A program made the translations under genes and the position numbers. The notes beneath the pieces are model-generated. The model was not told where the DNA came from and ran no database searches. It was given only the letters and a program-made list of their open reading frames with translations. A stretch of 64,000 nucleotides of DNA from Candidatus Merdivicinus excrementipullorum (lineage in GTDB: Bacteria > Bacillota > Clostridia > Oscillospirales > Ruminococcaceae): positions 1 to 64,000 of the forward strand of contig DVJP01000076.1 of assembly GCA_018716725.1 (NCBI GenBank). The letters are read 5' to 3'. Of this stretch, positions 35,517 through 42,841 are shown piece by piece. Position 1 is the first letter of the stretch, and each line of letters opens with the position of its first letter.

Positions 35517-36215
35517 TTATTCCCGAAAATCCACACCGGTCAACAGGCGGATAGCCCGTTCAATGGAATCCCTAGAATTGCCCCAGTCAGCCCCTTCCCC
35601 GGCATTGCGGTAATCGAACATTTTGCAGAAATGGGACACATCCTCCCCCACTTCTTTTAGCGGCTTCCGGGCAAGTTCCAAAGCGGCCTCTTTAAACTGA
35701 AGCCACACTTTTTTGGGCAGATGGTCGGCTCCGGCGCAGAGGACCCGCTCTAAATGAGGCAGGCAGAGGAACTCCTGCTCCGAAAAAAGCCGGCGGAACT
35801 CCTCGTCCTTGGCGTACTGGTCCGCTACTGTAATTAACATCCGGGAAAGGCCCCATTCGATTTTTTCGCAGACAAAACAGGTGTGGTTGATGGTGGGAAC
35901 CCCTTCCCGCTTTTTGGCTTTGGTTTCCGCACGGGTTTTGATGTCCTTGAAATCGGCGGCGGCAAGCTCTTTCAGCTGGCTTTCCAGCATCAGGGCCAGG
36001 GAAAGGCGGTTTTTCTGGTGGAGCATCTGGTCAAAATGCTTTACGCAGAAACCCAGGCGGTTGGTTTCAATGCGGACGTCCGGCTCCATCATGGCGGCGC
36101 CCATAATATATTCCACGCACCGCTGTTCCAGGGTCCGCTCCATAGAGCAGATGGGGCAGCCGCATTTTGGCTCGAAAACTTCGCTGACTGGGATGGTGTA
36201 AATACTGTCGCGCAT
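35517..36215 (-). CDS. DUF6062 family protein
   Basis: A 232-residue cytoplasmic protein with three cysteine pairs or triplets: CGCPIC near residue 18, FCVKHFDQML near 56, and NHTCFVCEKIEWGLSRM near 110, with HLERVL and VSHFCKMFDYRN later. The spacing is typical of DUF6062 proteins, where it suggests metal binding. Basic helical middle (DFKDIKTRAETKAKKREG). It stands alone between tepA and the divergent ogg gene. Function unknown. Confidence 0.78.
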   Translation of the reverse strand: MRDSIYTIPVSEVFEPKCGCPICSMERTLEQRCVEYIMGAAMMEPDVRIETNRLGFCVKHFDQMLHQKNRLSLALMLESQLKELAAADFKDIKTRAETKAKKREGVPTINHTCFVCEKIEWGLSRMLITVADQYAKDEEFRRLFSEQEFLCLPHLERVLCAGADHLPKKVWLQFKEAALELARKPLKEVGEDVSHFCKMFDYRNAGEGADWGNSRDSIERAIRLLTGVDFRE

Positions 36216-36331
36216 GGCAAATTCCTCCGGTTGATTCGTTATTTCCAGTATACCACATTTGACTGGTTCTGAAAAGATTTTTCCGGCAAAAAAGGGCGGT
36301 TTTCCGGAAGGCCGCCTTCATTCGCAGCCCA

Positions 36332-36360
36332 TTGCCAAAAACGGCCGTTTCCATTATAAT
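36332..36360 (+). promoter_or_regulatory. Promoter of the ogg gene
   Basis: TTGCCA (36332-36337), 17 bases, TATAAT (36355-36360), 22 bases before the ATG. Confidence 0.7.
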
Positions 36361-36382
36361 GGAAGAATGAAAGGATGATTTT

Positions 36383-37219
36383 ATGCCAGCGCATTTTGTA
36401 GAAATTACCCTTCCCGGCTTCTCCTTAGCGGACACTTTAGACTGCGGCCAGGCTTTCCGCTGGAAGCAAATTGGGGAAAATACCTTTTCGGGCATCCACC
36501 AGGGGCATTCTCTGATGGTTTCCCAGCAGGGGGACCGGATCCGGTTCGACGGGGTGACGGAGGAAGAATTTTCCCATATTTGGGCCGTATACTTCGACTT
36601 GGACACGGATTATGATTCCATGAAAGCCGTTTTTTCCGCCGACCCGGTACTAAAGGAAGCCTGCGGCTTTTGCGGGGGCATCCGGCTTCTGCGGCAGGAC
36701 CCTTGGGAGGCCCTATGTTCTTTTATCATCAGCCAAAACAACAACATTCCCCGGATTAAAGGGATTATCGACCGGCTCTGCCGCCAGTTTGGAGAACCCT
36801 GCGGGGAGGATTTTGCCTTTCCTTCCCCGGAACGGCTGGCGGCCTGTTCCCTGGAGGATTTGGCTCCCCTGCGGGCCGGATTCCGGGCAAAGTACATTCT
36901 GGACGCCGCCCAAAAGGTGGAAGACGGAATGGTAGATTTGACAGAAATCCCTGCGCTGCCTATGGCGGAGGCACGGGAAACGTTAATGCAAATCAAAGGC
37001 GTTGGGGTCAAGGTGGCGGAATGCGCCCTGCTTTACGGGTTCCACCGGCTGGACGCTTTCCCGGTGGACACCTGGATTAGAAAGGCGTTGGCGGAATATT
37101 ACCCGGACGGGTTCCCGGCTTTCGCCGAACCGAGGGGCGTGGCCCAGCAATACCTGTTCCACTACATCCGCCAGGTCAGACCTGGAGCAAATTCGCCGCG
37201 GCAGGATACCTCGCGATAA
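36383..37219 (+). CDS. ogg: 8-oxoguanine DNA glycosylase, Ogg1 type
   Basis: A 278-residue glycosylase/AP lyase that removes 8-oxoguanine. The N-terminal beta domain includes FSLADTLDCGQAFRWKQ. The helix-hairpin-helix is MQIKGVGVKVAECALLYGFHRLDAFPVDTW, where the lysine of GVGVK and the final aspartate are the Ogg1 catalytic pair. SFIISQNNNIPRIKGIIDRLC is also diagnostic. The reading frame runs into a 108-bp tandem repeat, so the last nine residues after RPGA (NSPRQDTSR) are made from repeat sequence and replace the native tail. Confidence 0.92.
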   Translation: MPAHFVEITLPGFSLADTLDCGQAFRWKQIGENTFSGIHQGHSLMVSQQGDRIRFDGVTEEEFSHIWAVYFDLDTDYDSMKAVFSADPVLKEACGFCGGIRLLRQDPWEALCSFIISQNNNIPRIKGIIDRLCRQFGEPCGEDFAFPSPERLAACSLEDLAPLRAGFRAKYILDAAQKVEDGMVDLTEIPALPMAEARETLMQIKGVGVKVAECALLYGFHRLDAFPVDTWIRKALAEYYPDGFPAFAEPRGVAQQYLFHYIRQVRPGANSPRQDTSR

Positions 37220-37510
37220 GCTTTGGCTGGCGCAGACAAGCTGTGCCTCCGGCAGAAGTTCCCCGAAATAAGGCACACGCGGCGAATCGCCGCTGATAAG
37301 TCGCCGCGGCAGGATACCTCGCGATAAGCTTTGGCTGGCGCAGACAAGCTGCGCCTCTGGCAGGAGTTTCCCGAAATAAGTCACACGCGGCGAATCGCCG
37401 CTGATAAGTCGCCGCAGCAGGATACCTCGCGATAAGCTTTGGCTGGCGCAGACAAGCTGCGCCTCTGGCAGGAGTTTCCCGATATAAGGAATATATGGCG
37501 AATCTCCGGT
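37193..37510. repeat. Three tandem copies of a 108-bp repeat
   Basis: Copies start at 37193, 37301 and 37409 and each begins TCGCCGC(G/A)GCAGGATACCTC. Copies 1 and 2 are 108 bp with few differences; copy 3 decays after about 85 bp. Because 108 is divisible by three, the unit stays open in frame on the minus strand. Each unit carries a hairpin GGCGAATCGCC. The first copy supplies the end of the ogg gene. Confidence 0.9.
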
Positions 37511-37800
37511 TGTAGGGGCGGCGTCCTCGACGCTTAAAACGCAAATGCCGTTTCGGGGGTTCTGTGCCGAAAACGGCGGTTTATCCCGCCGTTCACGAAT
37601 CCGGCGCGTGGTCACAATATCGCGGCGAATTATCACCGGCGGCTCGCCGGTTGTAGGGGCGGATGCCCACATCCGCCCACAGAATACCAGAAATCTAGGA
37701 CGATGTAGGCATCGTCCCCTACATTTTTATCAAAACGTCCCGGACAAATTTGCAGGCGCGCATTGCGCGCCCCTACAGTTTTTCAGAAAAATTACCAAAC
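37511..37800. repeat. Cluster of GTAGGGG-type palindromic repeats
   Basis: Several short palindromes share a GTAGGGG or CCCCTAC end but differ in the stem: GTAGGGGCGGCGTCCTCGAC near 37513, GTAGGGGCGGATGCCCACAT near 37653, GGACGATGTAGGCATCGTCC near 37699 and GCGCGCATTGCGCGCCCCTA near 37756. The last abuts the conserved leader of RHH cassette A. No gene is seen in this stretch. Confidence 0.8.
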
Positions 37801-37803
37801 CCC

Positions 37804-37844
37804 TTGACATTTGCAATTGCATATATTATTATTTATGCAATTGC
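37804..37844 (+). promoter_or_regulatory. Promoter and inverted-repeat operator, RHH cassette A
   Basis: TTGACA (37804-37809), 17 bases, TATTAT (37827-37832). GCAATTGCATA (37813-37823) and TATGCAATTGC (37834-37844) form a perfect 11-bp inverted repeat flanking the -10 box. Confidence 0.8.
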
Positions 37845-37861
37845 GAAAGAGAGGTGATTCC

Positions 37862-38044
37862 ATGAGCCCGCGCACAGGGCGGCCACCGAAATTGGGAATG
37901 TCAAAATCAGTCAATTTGCAGCTGCGTATCACGCCGGAAACAGCGGAAAAACTGCGGGAATGTTCTGAAAAACTGCAAATTTCCAGAACGGAAGTTATTG
38001 AAAGAGGAATTGACTATCTCCACAATCAGGTGAACAAAAAATAA
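37862..38044 (+). CDS. RHH (CopG-like) small DNA-binding protein, cassette A
   Basis: A 60-residue ribbon-helix-helix protein. The N-terminus SPRTGRPPK carries a GRP motif; SVNLQLRITPETAEKLRECSEKLQISRTEVIERGIDYL is the strand-helix-helix core. ATG 37862 follows GAGAGGTGATTCC. The promoter lies 30 bases upstream and its -10 box is flanked by an 11-bp inverted repeat, so autorepression by a dimer pair is likely. Three more genes of this type are in the window (48361, 55201, 55781). Behind the gene is the conserved convergent RNA unit. No target beyond its own promoter can be named. Confidence 0.82.
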   Translation: MSPRTGRPPKLGMSKSVNLQLRITPETAEKLRECSEKLQISRTEVIERGIDYLHNQVNKK

Positions 38045-38106
38045 GAGTTCCGGCGCAACTTCCAAGCACGTGCCGAAACTCTATACCCGACGAGAAACCC
38101 CGTCTG
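38036..38106 (-). ncRNA. Predicted convergent small RNA, cassette A
   Basis: On the minus strand, TTGACA (38136-38141), 17 bases, TATACT (38113-38118) predict a start near 38106. The transcript would carry TTTCAGACGGGGTTTCTCGT, then a hairpin (38044-38082, AGAGTTtCGG against CCGgAACTCT) and a T-run on the RHH stop. Length about 70 nt. The same layout occurs in cassettes B, C and D. Confidence 0.62.
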
Positions 38107-38112
38107 AAATTC

Positions 38113-38141
38113 AGTATACATCAGATGGGCCTTCTTGTCAA
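38113..38141 (-). promoter_or_regulatory. Conserved antisense promoter, cassette A
   Basis: TTGACA and TATACT on the minus strand with a 17-base spacer, AGAAGGCCCATCTGATG, identical in all four cassettes. Confidence 0.7.
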
Positions 38142-38406
38142 CCGGCGAACCGCCGGCGGCAATCCGCCGCGGCCGCACAGCCCCATACCATCCGCTGGAA
38201 CGGCGCGATAAACTGCGCCGTTATGGGAAGATTTTATCTTCCATTTTTAGTAATTTGGACAGAAAACGTATTGTAGGGGCGGGGTTTCCCCGCCCGCCTG
38301 GAAATCCCGGCATTAAAATCGTGGGCCGGGCGACCCGGCCCCTACAATCCCAACAAAAAACGTAAAAATTATATGGGGCGCATATTGCGCCCCTGGACGC
38401 TTTCTT
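38142..38406. repeat. Downstream repeats of cassette A
   Basis: Contains a GGCGAACCGCC hairpin, a roughly 85-bp stretch (38162-38247, starting CGCGGCCGCACAGCC) that recurs at 54747-54830, and GTAGGGG palindromes near 38273 and 38325-38345, plus GGGGCGCATATTGCGCCCCT near 38375. No gene is seen. Confidence 0.75.
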
Positions 38407-38877
38407 TCATACAAAATAACTGAATTCAAACTCATGCTTTAGCGGAATCCCGTCATTGCCCAACCGAGGAATAGAAGGCTTTAATTTTCTCGATTCATCA
38501 AGGGCATTCAGATAAACCCCCGTTAATTCAAATCCAAACTTCTGATAATACCGTATCGCGTGGGTATTATCATTTGTGGTAATCAGCCAAACGCATTTGC
38601 AGCGATTCTCTTTTGCGGTTTGAATGACGGACTTTATCAGGCTGGAACCAATGCCGTGATTCTCCAGTAAGCTGTGTAAAACCAGAATTTCGCATCGGCC
38701 GTTTTCGATGGTATAAAGCAGATACCCTGTCAGCTCTCCGTCGTCAACCGAAATAAAGCCGTCCGCATTGGTCGTATCGTGTACCGTTCCCTTCGTAACG
38801 ATAACAGGCCCGGCCCATTCCTCCGCAATCAGCCGATTTACTTGGGGCCGGAAGCTGTCATTTATCGGCAGAATCAT
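38407..38877 (-). CDS. GNAT family N-acetyltransferase
   Basis: A 156-residue acetyltransferase. CEILVLHSLLENHGIGSSLIKSVIQTAKENRCKCVWLITTNDNTHAIRYYQKFGFELTGVYLNALDESRKLKPSIP contains the NHGIGSSL acetyl-CoA loop and the YYQKFGF segment. The DESRKLKPSIP tail is typical of a group of small Firmicute GNATs. It has a good start, MILPINDSF. It is followed by the repeat-rich zone of cassette A. Confidence 0.87.
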   Translation of the reverse strand: MILPINDSFRPQVNRLIAEEWAGPVIVTKGTVHDTTNADGFISVDDGELTGYLLYTIENGRCEILVLHSLLENHGIGSSLIKSVIQTAKENRCKCVWLITTNDNTHAIRYYQKFGFELTGVYLNALDESRKLKPSIPRLGNDGIPLKHEFEFSYFV

Positions 38878-38890
38878 CCAGATGCCTCCT

Positions 38891-39154
38891 CTAACCTAGA
38901 AGCTCCCGCAGCATTTTACGGACTTCCTGTTCATGGGATTCCGGCACAAAAAGCCCCACGTCCTCCACCGGGCCGATATAGTCCTTCCGGCCGCCGCCTT
39001 GCAGCGGGTCCCGGGCAGTGTTCAGCCCCCATTCATGTACTGCCCGCAGGGTGAACTTGCTTTTCACCTGGTAAGGAATCCCCTGCTCTTTCAGGGTTTC
39101 AAGAATTGGCTTAATTTTCAGGGGCTGGCCTTTGTAAACGCACACATTTTTCAC
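38891..39154 (-). CDS. DUF2007-like small protein, copy 1
   Basis: An 87-residue protein, VCVYKGQPLKIKPILETLKEQGIPYQVKSKF...GPVEDVGLFVPESHEQEVRKMLRELLG. It is a clear paralogue of the next gene: both start with K-x-VCVY-x-G-x-P, share QPLL/KPIL-ETLKEQGIxYxVK, an R-x-PLQ segment and an LFV/LLV-x-E-x-x-x-x-x-x-R-x-LL-end. The pattern of a short strand, a helix and a terminal helix resembles DUF2007 signal-transducing proteins. Function unknown; the two lie in tandem in the same direction. Confidence 0.65.
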   Translation of the reverse strand: MKNVCVYKGQPLKIKPILETLKEQGIPYQVKSKFTLRAVHEWGLNTARDPLQGGGRKDYIGPVEDVGLFVPESHEQEVRKMLRELLG

Positions 39155-39171
39155 AAAAAGCCCTCCTTTTG

Positions 39172-39453
39172 CTATTTCAAAAAGTCATTCTCATTCTCCT
39201 GCTCCTCCAAAAGACGGCGGGCCGTTTTCTCATCCTCTTCCCGGACCAGCAGTTCAATGTTATCCTCCGGGTTGAAGTGATCCTTTAACACGCTGTTTTG
39301 CAGAGGCGTGCGGGAATACACGGTCCCGTAATCATGCATGGCCGAAGGAATCAAGGGCTTTTTTACCCGATACGAGATTCCCTTTTCCTCAAGCAGTTCC
39401 AGTAAAGGCTGGATTGCCGATGGGAGACCGCGGTAGACACAGACTTTTTTCAT
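39172..39453 (-). CDS. DUF2007-like small protein, copy 2
   Basis: A 93-residue paralogue of the neighbour at 38891. It begins MKKVCVYRGLPSAIQPLLELLEEKGISYRVKKP and ends DNIELLVREEDEKTARRLLEEQEN with an acidic tail. ATG 39453 has AAAGGAGG upstream; the longer frame has no ribosome site. The tandem arrangement suggests gene duplication. Roughly 30 percent of positions look identical by eye, mostly at the two ends. Confidence 0.65.
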   Translation of the reverse strand: MKKVCVYRGLPSAIQPLLELLEEKGISYRVKKPLIPSAMHDYGTVYSRTPLQNSVLKDHFNPEDNIELLVREEDEKTARRLLEEQENENDFLK

Positions 39454-39582
39454 CAGTGACCCTCCTTTGTATATTTTGCTGGAACACCTTGTTCCATTTA
39501 CAGAATACCGCCTTATTCGAGTCTTTGCAAGGCTTTTCCTTCCAACTGTCGCAAAATGACCCTCAACTGTCAAAATCCCGGT

Positions 39583-39852
39583 CTAAAAAAGCGCGGCCAG
39601 AAACATTTCATAGGCGTCGTCCCAGCCTTCCATGGGATATTCCGCGCCGCCGTTGACGCTTTTATGGAGATTGGAGGCGTATTCCTCCCCAATGGCCGCC
39701 AGTTCCCCGATGGTAATGGGAATTCCGGCTTTGCCAGCCTCTTCACAAAAGGCCAGCAGGGGATCCGGCGCTTCCCGGGTTGCCAGAAGCCGCATCCGCA
39801 GGGCGTTATCCTTCCTGGCCGCAGTTAAAAGCTCTGATAATTTTTCTTCCAT
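39583..39852 (-). CDS. Nif11-like leader peptide family protein
   Basis: An 89-residue protein. Residues 1-55, EEKLSELLTAARKDNALRMRLLATREAPDPLLAFCEEAGKAGIPITIGELAAIGEEY, match the Nif11-type leader pattern (short helix, KLLAT, F-x-EEAGK, T-x-x-EL). The remaining tail, ending EGWDDAYEMFLAALF, contains no cysteine and only few serines, so a modified peptide product is not obvious. No RiPP enzyme lies nearby. Members of this kind are common in Clostridia as orphan genes. Could simply be a small cytoplasmic protein. Confidence 0.6.
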   Translation of the reverse strand: MEEKLSELLTAARKDNALRMRLLATREAPDPLLAFCEEAGKAGIPITIGELAAIGEEYASNLHKSVNGGAEYPMEGWDDAYEMFLAALF

Positions 39853-40002
39853 ATAAAAAATCCTTTCTTGCTGGCTGAAAGATTATTCCATTTCCCTTTT
39901 AGTATACCACAAATTCGGTTTTCGGGAAACCTTTTCGACAGAAAATACATAAAGACCTCTATTTTCCTCATTTATTGACTTTTTCCAGTTTGTTTTAAAC
40001 CA

Positions 40003-40031
40003 TTGACAAATATATCGTAAAATTGTACAAT
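40003..40031 (+). promoter_or_regulatory. Promoter of the branching enzyme gene
   Basis: TTGACA (40003-40008), 17 bases, TACAAT (40026-40031), 37 bases before the ATG. Confidence 0.8.
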
Positions 40032-40067
40032 AGAAGCAGAACGATACCCTTGGAAAGGAGAATCACC

Positions 40068-42062
40068 ATGTCGGATGTGAAAAAACGCACTCCCTCATTG
40101 AAAATTCTGGAGACAGACCCGGGGCTTGTCCCATTTGAAAAGGATCTGAAGCTGCGGATGCGGCTTTATGAGGAAACCTTGGCCCGGCTCACCGGCGGCG
40201 CGCCCTTGTCGGACTTCGCCAACGGGAGCCTGTATTACGGGTTTCAATTGGGAAAGACCGGCTGGTACTACCGGGAATGGGCGCCCAACGCCGAAAAGAT
40301 GTCCCTTGTGGGGGACTTTAACGGCTGGGACCCGGAAAAGAACCCCATGAAAAAATTAAAAGACGGGAATTGGCAGGTGTTTATCCGGGGGAAAAAGACG
40401 ATCCCTCACGGTTCTTTGGTGAAAGTGCGGGTAACGGCCAACGGAAAGACTTTCGACCGGATTCCCTTATACATCCATCGGGTCTACCAGGCGCCGGACG
40501 GCTCCTGCACCGGACAGGTCTGGAACCCGCCGGAACCCTATGTCTGGCAAAACCATTTTTCCCTGCCAAAGGACCGGCCCCTATTCATTTACGAAGCCCA
40601 TGTGGGCATGGCCACGGAGGAGGAAAAAGTCGGGACTTACCGGGAATTTACTCAGAATATCCTACCCCGGATTCAAAAGGAAGGCTACAACGCCATTCAG
40701 CTCATGGCCATTATGGAGCACCCTTACTACGCTTCCTTCGGCTACCAGGTGACCAACTTTTTCGCCGCTTCCTCCCGGTACGGCACGCCGGAGGAGTTAA
40801 AAGAGCTGATCGACACGGCCCACGGCATGGGCATCGCCGTTTTGCTGGACTTAGTTCATTCCCACGCCAGCCCCAACACCAACGAGGGCATCAACGAATT
40901 TGACGGTACGGATTACCAGTTTTTCCACGCAGGCGGCGAGGGCAACCATCCGGCTTGGGGCACCAAGCTTTTTGACTACGGCAAAAACGAGGTGCTGCAC
41001 TTCCTGCTTTCCAACCTGAAATACTGGCTGGACGAGTACCGTTTCGACGGGTTCCGCTTTGACGGCGTTACCTCCATGCTGTACCATCACCACGGGCTGG
41101 GAGTGGCCTTTGACAGCAATGAGAAATACTTCTCCATGGCCACCGACACCCAGGCCGTCACCTATTTGCAGCTGGCCAACACTTTAATCCGGCAGGTAAA
41201 TCCTAACGCCGTGACTATTGCAGAGGATATGTCCGCCATGCCCGGCATGTGCCGCCCGGTTCCCGAGGGGGGCATCGGCTTCGATTACCGGCTTTCCATG
41301 GGCGTCCCGGATTACTGGGTGAAAACCCTGACGGAAAAACGGGACGAGGATTGGGATTTGGGCAAAATGTGGAGCGAGCTGACCATCCGGCGGCCCGGCG
41401 AAAAAAACATCGGTTACTGCGAATCCCACGACCAGGCTTTGGTTGGCGATAAAACCATTATGTTCCGGCTGGCCGACCAGGAAATGTACTGGCACATGGA
41501 CAACGAATCTAAAAGCCCCATTATCGACCGGGCCATTGCGTATCACAAGATTATCCGGCTGGTGACGGCGGCTTTGGCCGGGGAAGGCTACTTAAACTTC
41601 ATGGGCAACGAATTCGGCCACCCGGAATGGATTGATTTTCCCCGGGAAGGCAACGGCTGGAGCTACAAGTATGCCCGCCGCCAGTGGAGCCTGGCGGACA
41701 ACGGCTTTCTGCGGTACCGGAACCTTTTGTGGTTCGACGAAGCCATGGTGGCCCTGTTGAAGCAGGTGAACATCAAGGAAAACGACACGCCTTTCCTTCA
41801 GTTTATCAATCACGGGAACAAAGTGATGGTATTCGACAAGGGCGGCTATACCTTTGCCTTCAACTTTAACCCTACCGCTCCCCAGCGGCTTTCCCTGGCC
41901 ACCCGGTGCGAGCAGGTCTGCCCTATCCTGTTAAACAGCGAATGGCAGCGGTTCGGCGGGCATCTGCCGGACGGCCCGGAATCCCGGACGGTGCAGAACG
42001 GCGTTTTGGGACGGTATATCGACATTACCCTGCCGCCCCGTTCCGCGGTGGTATTCGGTTAA
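40068..42062 (+). CDS. glgB: 1,4-alpha-glucan branching enzyme, GH13_8 (eukaryote-like) type
   Basis: A 664-residue branching enzyme. An N-terminal CBM48-like domain has WYYREWAPNAEKMSLVGDFNGWDPE. The GH13 core has YEAHVGMATEEEKVGTYREF, the nucleophile region FDGFRFDGVTSMLYHHHG, the acid region VTIAEDMSAMPG and the transition-state aspartate in IGYCESHDQALVGDKT. FDYGKNEVLHFLLSNLKYWLDEY and DQEMYWHMD place it with the plant/animal GBE1-like group rather than bacterial GlgB. ATG 40068 follows AAAGGAG; a longer upstream frame is not supported. No other glycogen genes are adjacent. Confidence 0.93.
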   Translation: MSDVKKRTPSLKILETDPGLVPFEKDLKLRMRLYEETLARLTGGAPLSDFANGSLYYGFQLGKTGWYYREWAPNAEKMSLVGDFNGWDPEKNPMKKLKDGNWQVFIRGKKTIPHGSLVKVRVTANGKTFDRIPLYIHRVYQAPDGSCTGQVWNPPEPYVWQNHFSLPKDRPLFIYEAHVGMATEEEKVGTYREFTQNILPRIQKEGYNAIQLMAIMEHPYYASFGYQVTNFFAASSRYGTPEELKELIDTAHGMGIAVLLDLVHSHASPNTNEGINEFDGTDYQFFHAGGEGNHPAWGTKLFDYGKNEVLHFLLSNLKYWLDEYRFDGFRFDGVTSMLYHHHGLGVAFDSNEKYFSMATDTQAVTYLQLANTLIRQVNPNAVTIAEDMSAMPGMCRPVPEGGIGFDYRLSMGVPDYWVKTLTEKRDEDWDLGKMWSELTIRRPGEKNIGYCESHDQALVGDKTIMFRLADQEMYWHMDNESKSPIIDRAIAYHKIIRLVTAALAGEGYLNFMGNEFGHPEWIDFPREGNGWSYKYARRQWSLADNGFLRYRNLLWFDEAMVALLKQVNIKENDTPFLQFINHGNKVMVFDKGGYTFAFNFNPTAPQRLSLATRCEQVCPILLNSEWQRFGGHLPDGPESRTVQNGVLGRYIDITLPPRSAVVFG

Positions 42063-42366
42063 ATTCGGCCGGCGAATCGCCGGTGACTGTCGTCAAGAAA
42101 TCTTGACGACGCGCCGCGGCATTATGGCCACGCGCCGGATTCGTGAACGGCGGGACGAACCGCCGTTTTCGGTACGGAACCCCCGAAATGGCATTGGCGT
42201 TTCTGTTCTGTTTTGTAAAACCGAGGGGGCATCGAGGACGCCGCCCCCTACAAATTTGTTGTTCGGTTTGATTTTATAAAAAACGGGGGACGATGCGGGC
42301 ATCGTCCCAAATATTTTGGATTTTGGGGACGGATGAAGGCATCCGCCCCTACAAATCGTTTTTCGA
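42063..42366. repeat. Repeat-rich intergenic region after the branching enzyme
   Basis: No gene. Holds GGCGAATCGCC and GTCGTCAAGAAATCTTGACGAC palindromes near 42070-42110, a CGGGACGAACCGCC unit, a GAGGACGCCGCCCCCTAC repeat near 42233 and the class GACGATGCGGGCATCGTCCC near 42285 plus a GGCATCCGCCCCTAC end near 42340. Confidence 0.75.
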
Positions 42367-42414
42367 TTAGTTTTACCAAAAACGACAGAGGTGGAACCCT
42401 TTCCATTCGTTGAT

Positions 42415-42456
42415 AACAGTACTGTCCGATTTTGCGAGAGGGGCGGTGCTGTTTTT
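42415..42456 (+). terminator. Hairpin and T-run of truncated RHH cassette E
   Basis: AACAGTACTGTCC pairs with GGGCGGTGCTGTT over 13 positions with three G-U pairs, then TTTTTATTT. It overlaps the stop codon of a truncated RHH-like frame on the minus strand, exactly like the sRNA terminators of cassettes A-D. Confidence 0.6.
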
Positions 42457-42520
42457 ATTTGCTGAGTTCTTCGTCAATTTTAGCGTTCAGCCATTCCGCT
42501 TTGGTTTTCCTTCTGAGCAT
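42455..42520 (-). pseudogene. Truncated RHH gene of cassette E
   Basis: A 21-residue frame, MLRRKTKAEWLNAKIDEELSK, whose TKAE segment and length to the stop resemble the C-terminal helix of cassette B (TKAEVIRSGIREMYDRLKK). The strand, DNA-binding residues and the GRP motif are missing. Upstream on the minus strand lies the conserved cassette leader (CCCCTACA then TTTTTTCGGAAGATTTACAT, 42543-42585), but the leader runs straight from CCTCTT into the tail, with no TTGACA promoter. It looks like an internally deleted copy. Confidence 0.5.
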
Positions 42521-42570
42521 AATTTCTGTTCAAATCGTTCCACTAAGAGGTTATGTAAATCTTCCGAAAA

Positions 42571-42680
42571 AATTGTAGGGGACGATGCCCACATCGTCCC
42601 TAATATTTCGTATTCTGTTCTGTTTTATAAAACCGATGGGACGTCGAGGACGCCGCCCCTACGCCCGGCAAATTTGCCGC
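42571..42680. repeat. GTAGGGG palindromes flanking cassette E
   Basis: GTAGGGGACGATGCCCACAT with ATCGTCCC near 42574-42600 and a GACGTCGAGGACGCCGCCCC repeat near 42638-42662. Confidence 0.7.
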
Positions 42681-42727
42681 CGCATTTCAGAATATGCCAT
42701 AGGATTTGACAAAAAATTTTCAAGCTC

Positions 42728-42756
42728 TTGCTTTTTATTCAAAAAACCTTTACAAT
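42728..42756 (+). promoter_or_regulatory. Promoter of the GH42 gene
   Basis: TTGCTT (42728-42733), 17 bases, TACAAT (42751-42756); predicted start near 42763. Confidence 0.65.
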
Positions 42757-42778
42757 AGAAATGCAAATAAAAAGAAAG

Positions 42779-42808
42779 CAGGCCGGATGGACGATCCGCC
42801 TGGTTTTT
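42779..42808 (+). terminator. Attenuator-like hairpin in the GH42 leader
   Basis: CAGG-C-CGGAT pairs with ATCCG-CCTG around GGACG, then GTTTTTAT. It lies between the promoter and the ATG at 42842, so it may terminate transcription conditionally. Confidence 0.55.
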
Positions 42809-42841
42809 ATATGTATTTTTATTGAAAGGATGGTTTGACTC

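Noticed and set aside
37193..37510. CRISPR-like array
   Set aside because: Units are 108 bp and nearly identical along their whole length, so there are no variable spacers; no cas genes are near.
37176..37544. 122-codon minus-strand frame with three 36-residue repeats
   Set aside because: It only mirrors the 108-bp tandem DNA repeat, has no ribosome site and runs through the end of ogg.
39583..39852. RiPP biosynthetic cluster
   Set aside because: The Nif11-like protein has no cysteine-rich core, and no LanM, radical SAM peptide enzyme or exporter is next to it; YgiQ at 29-31 kb is unrelated.
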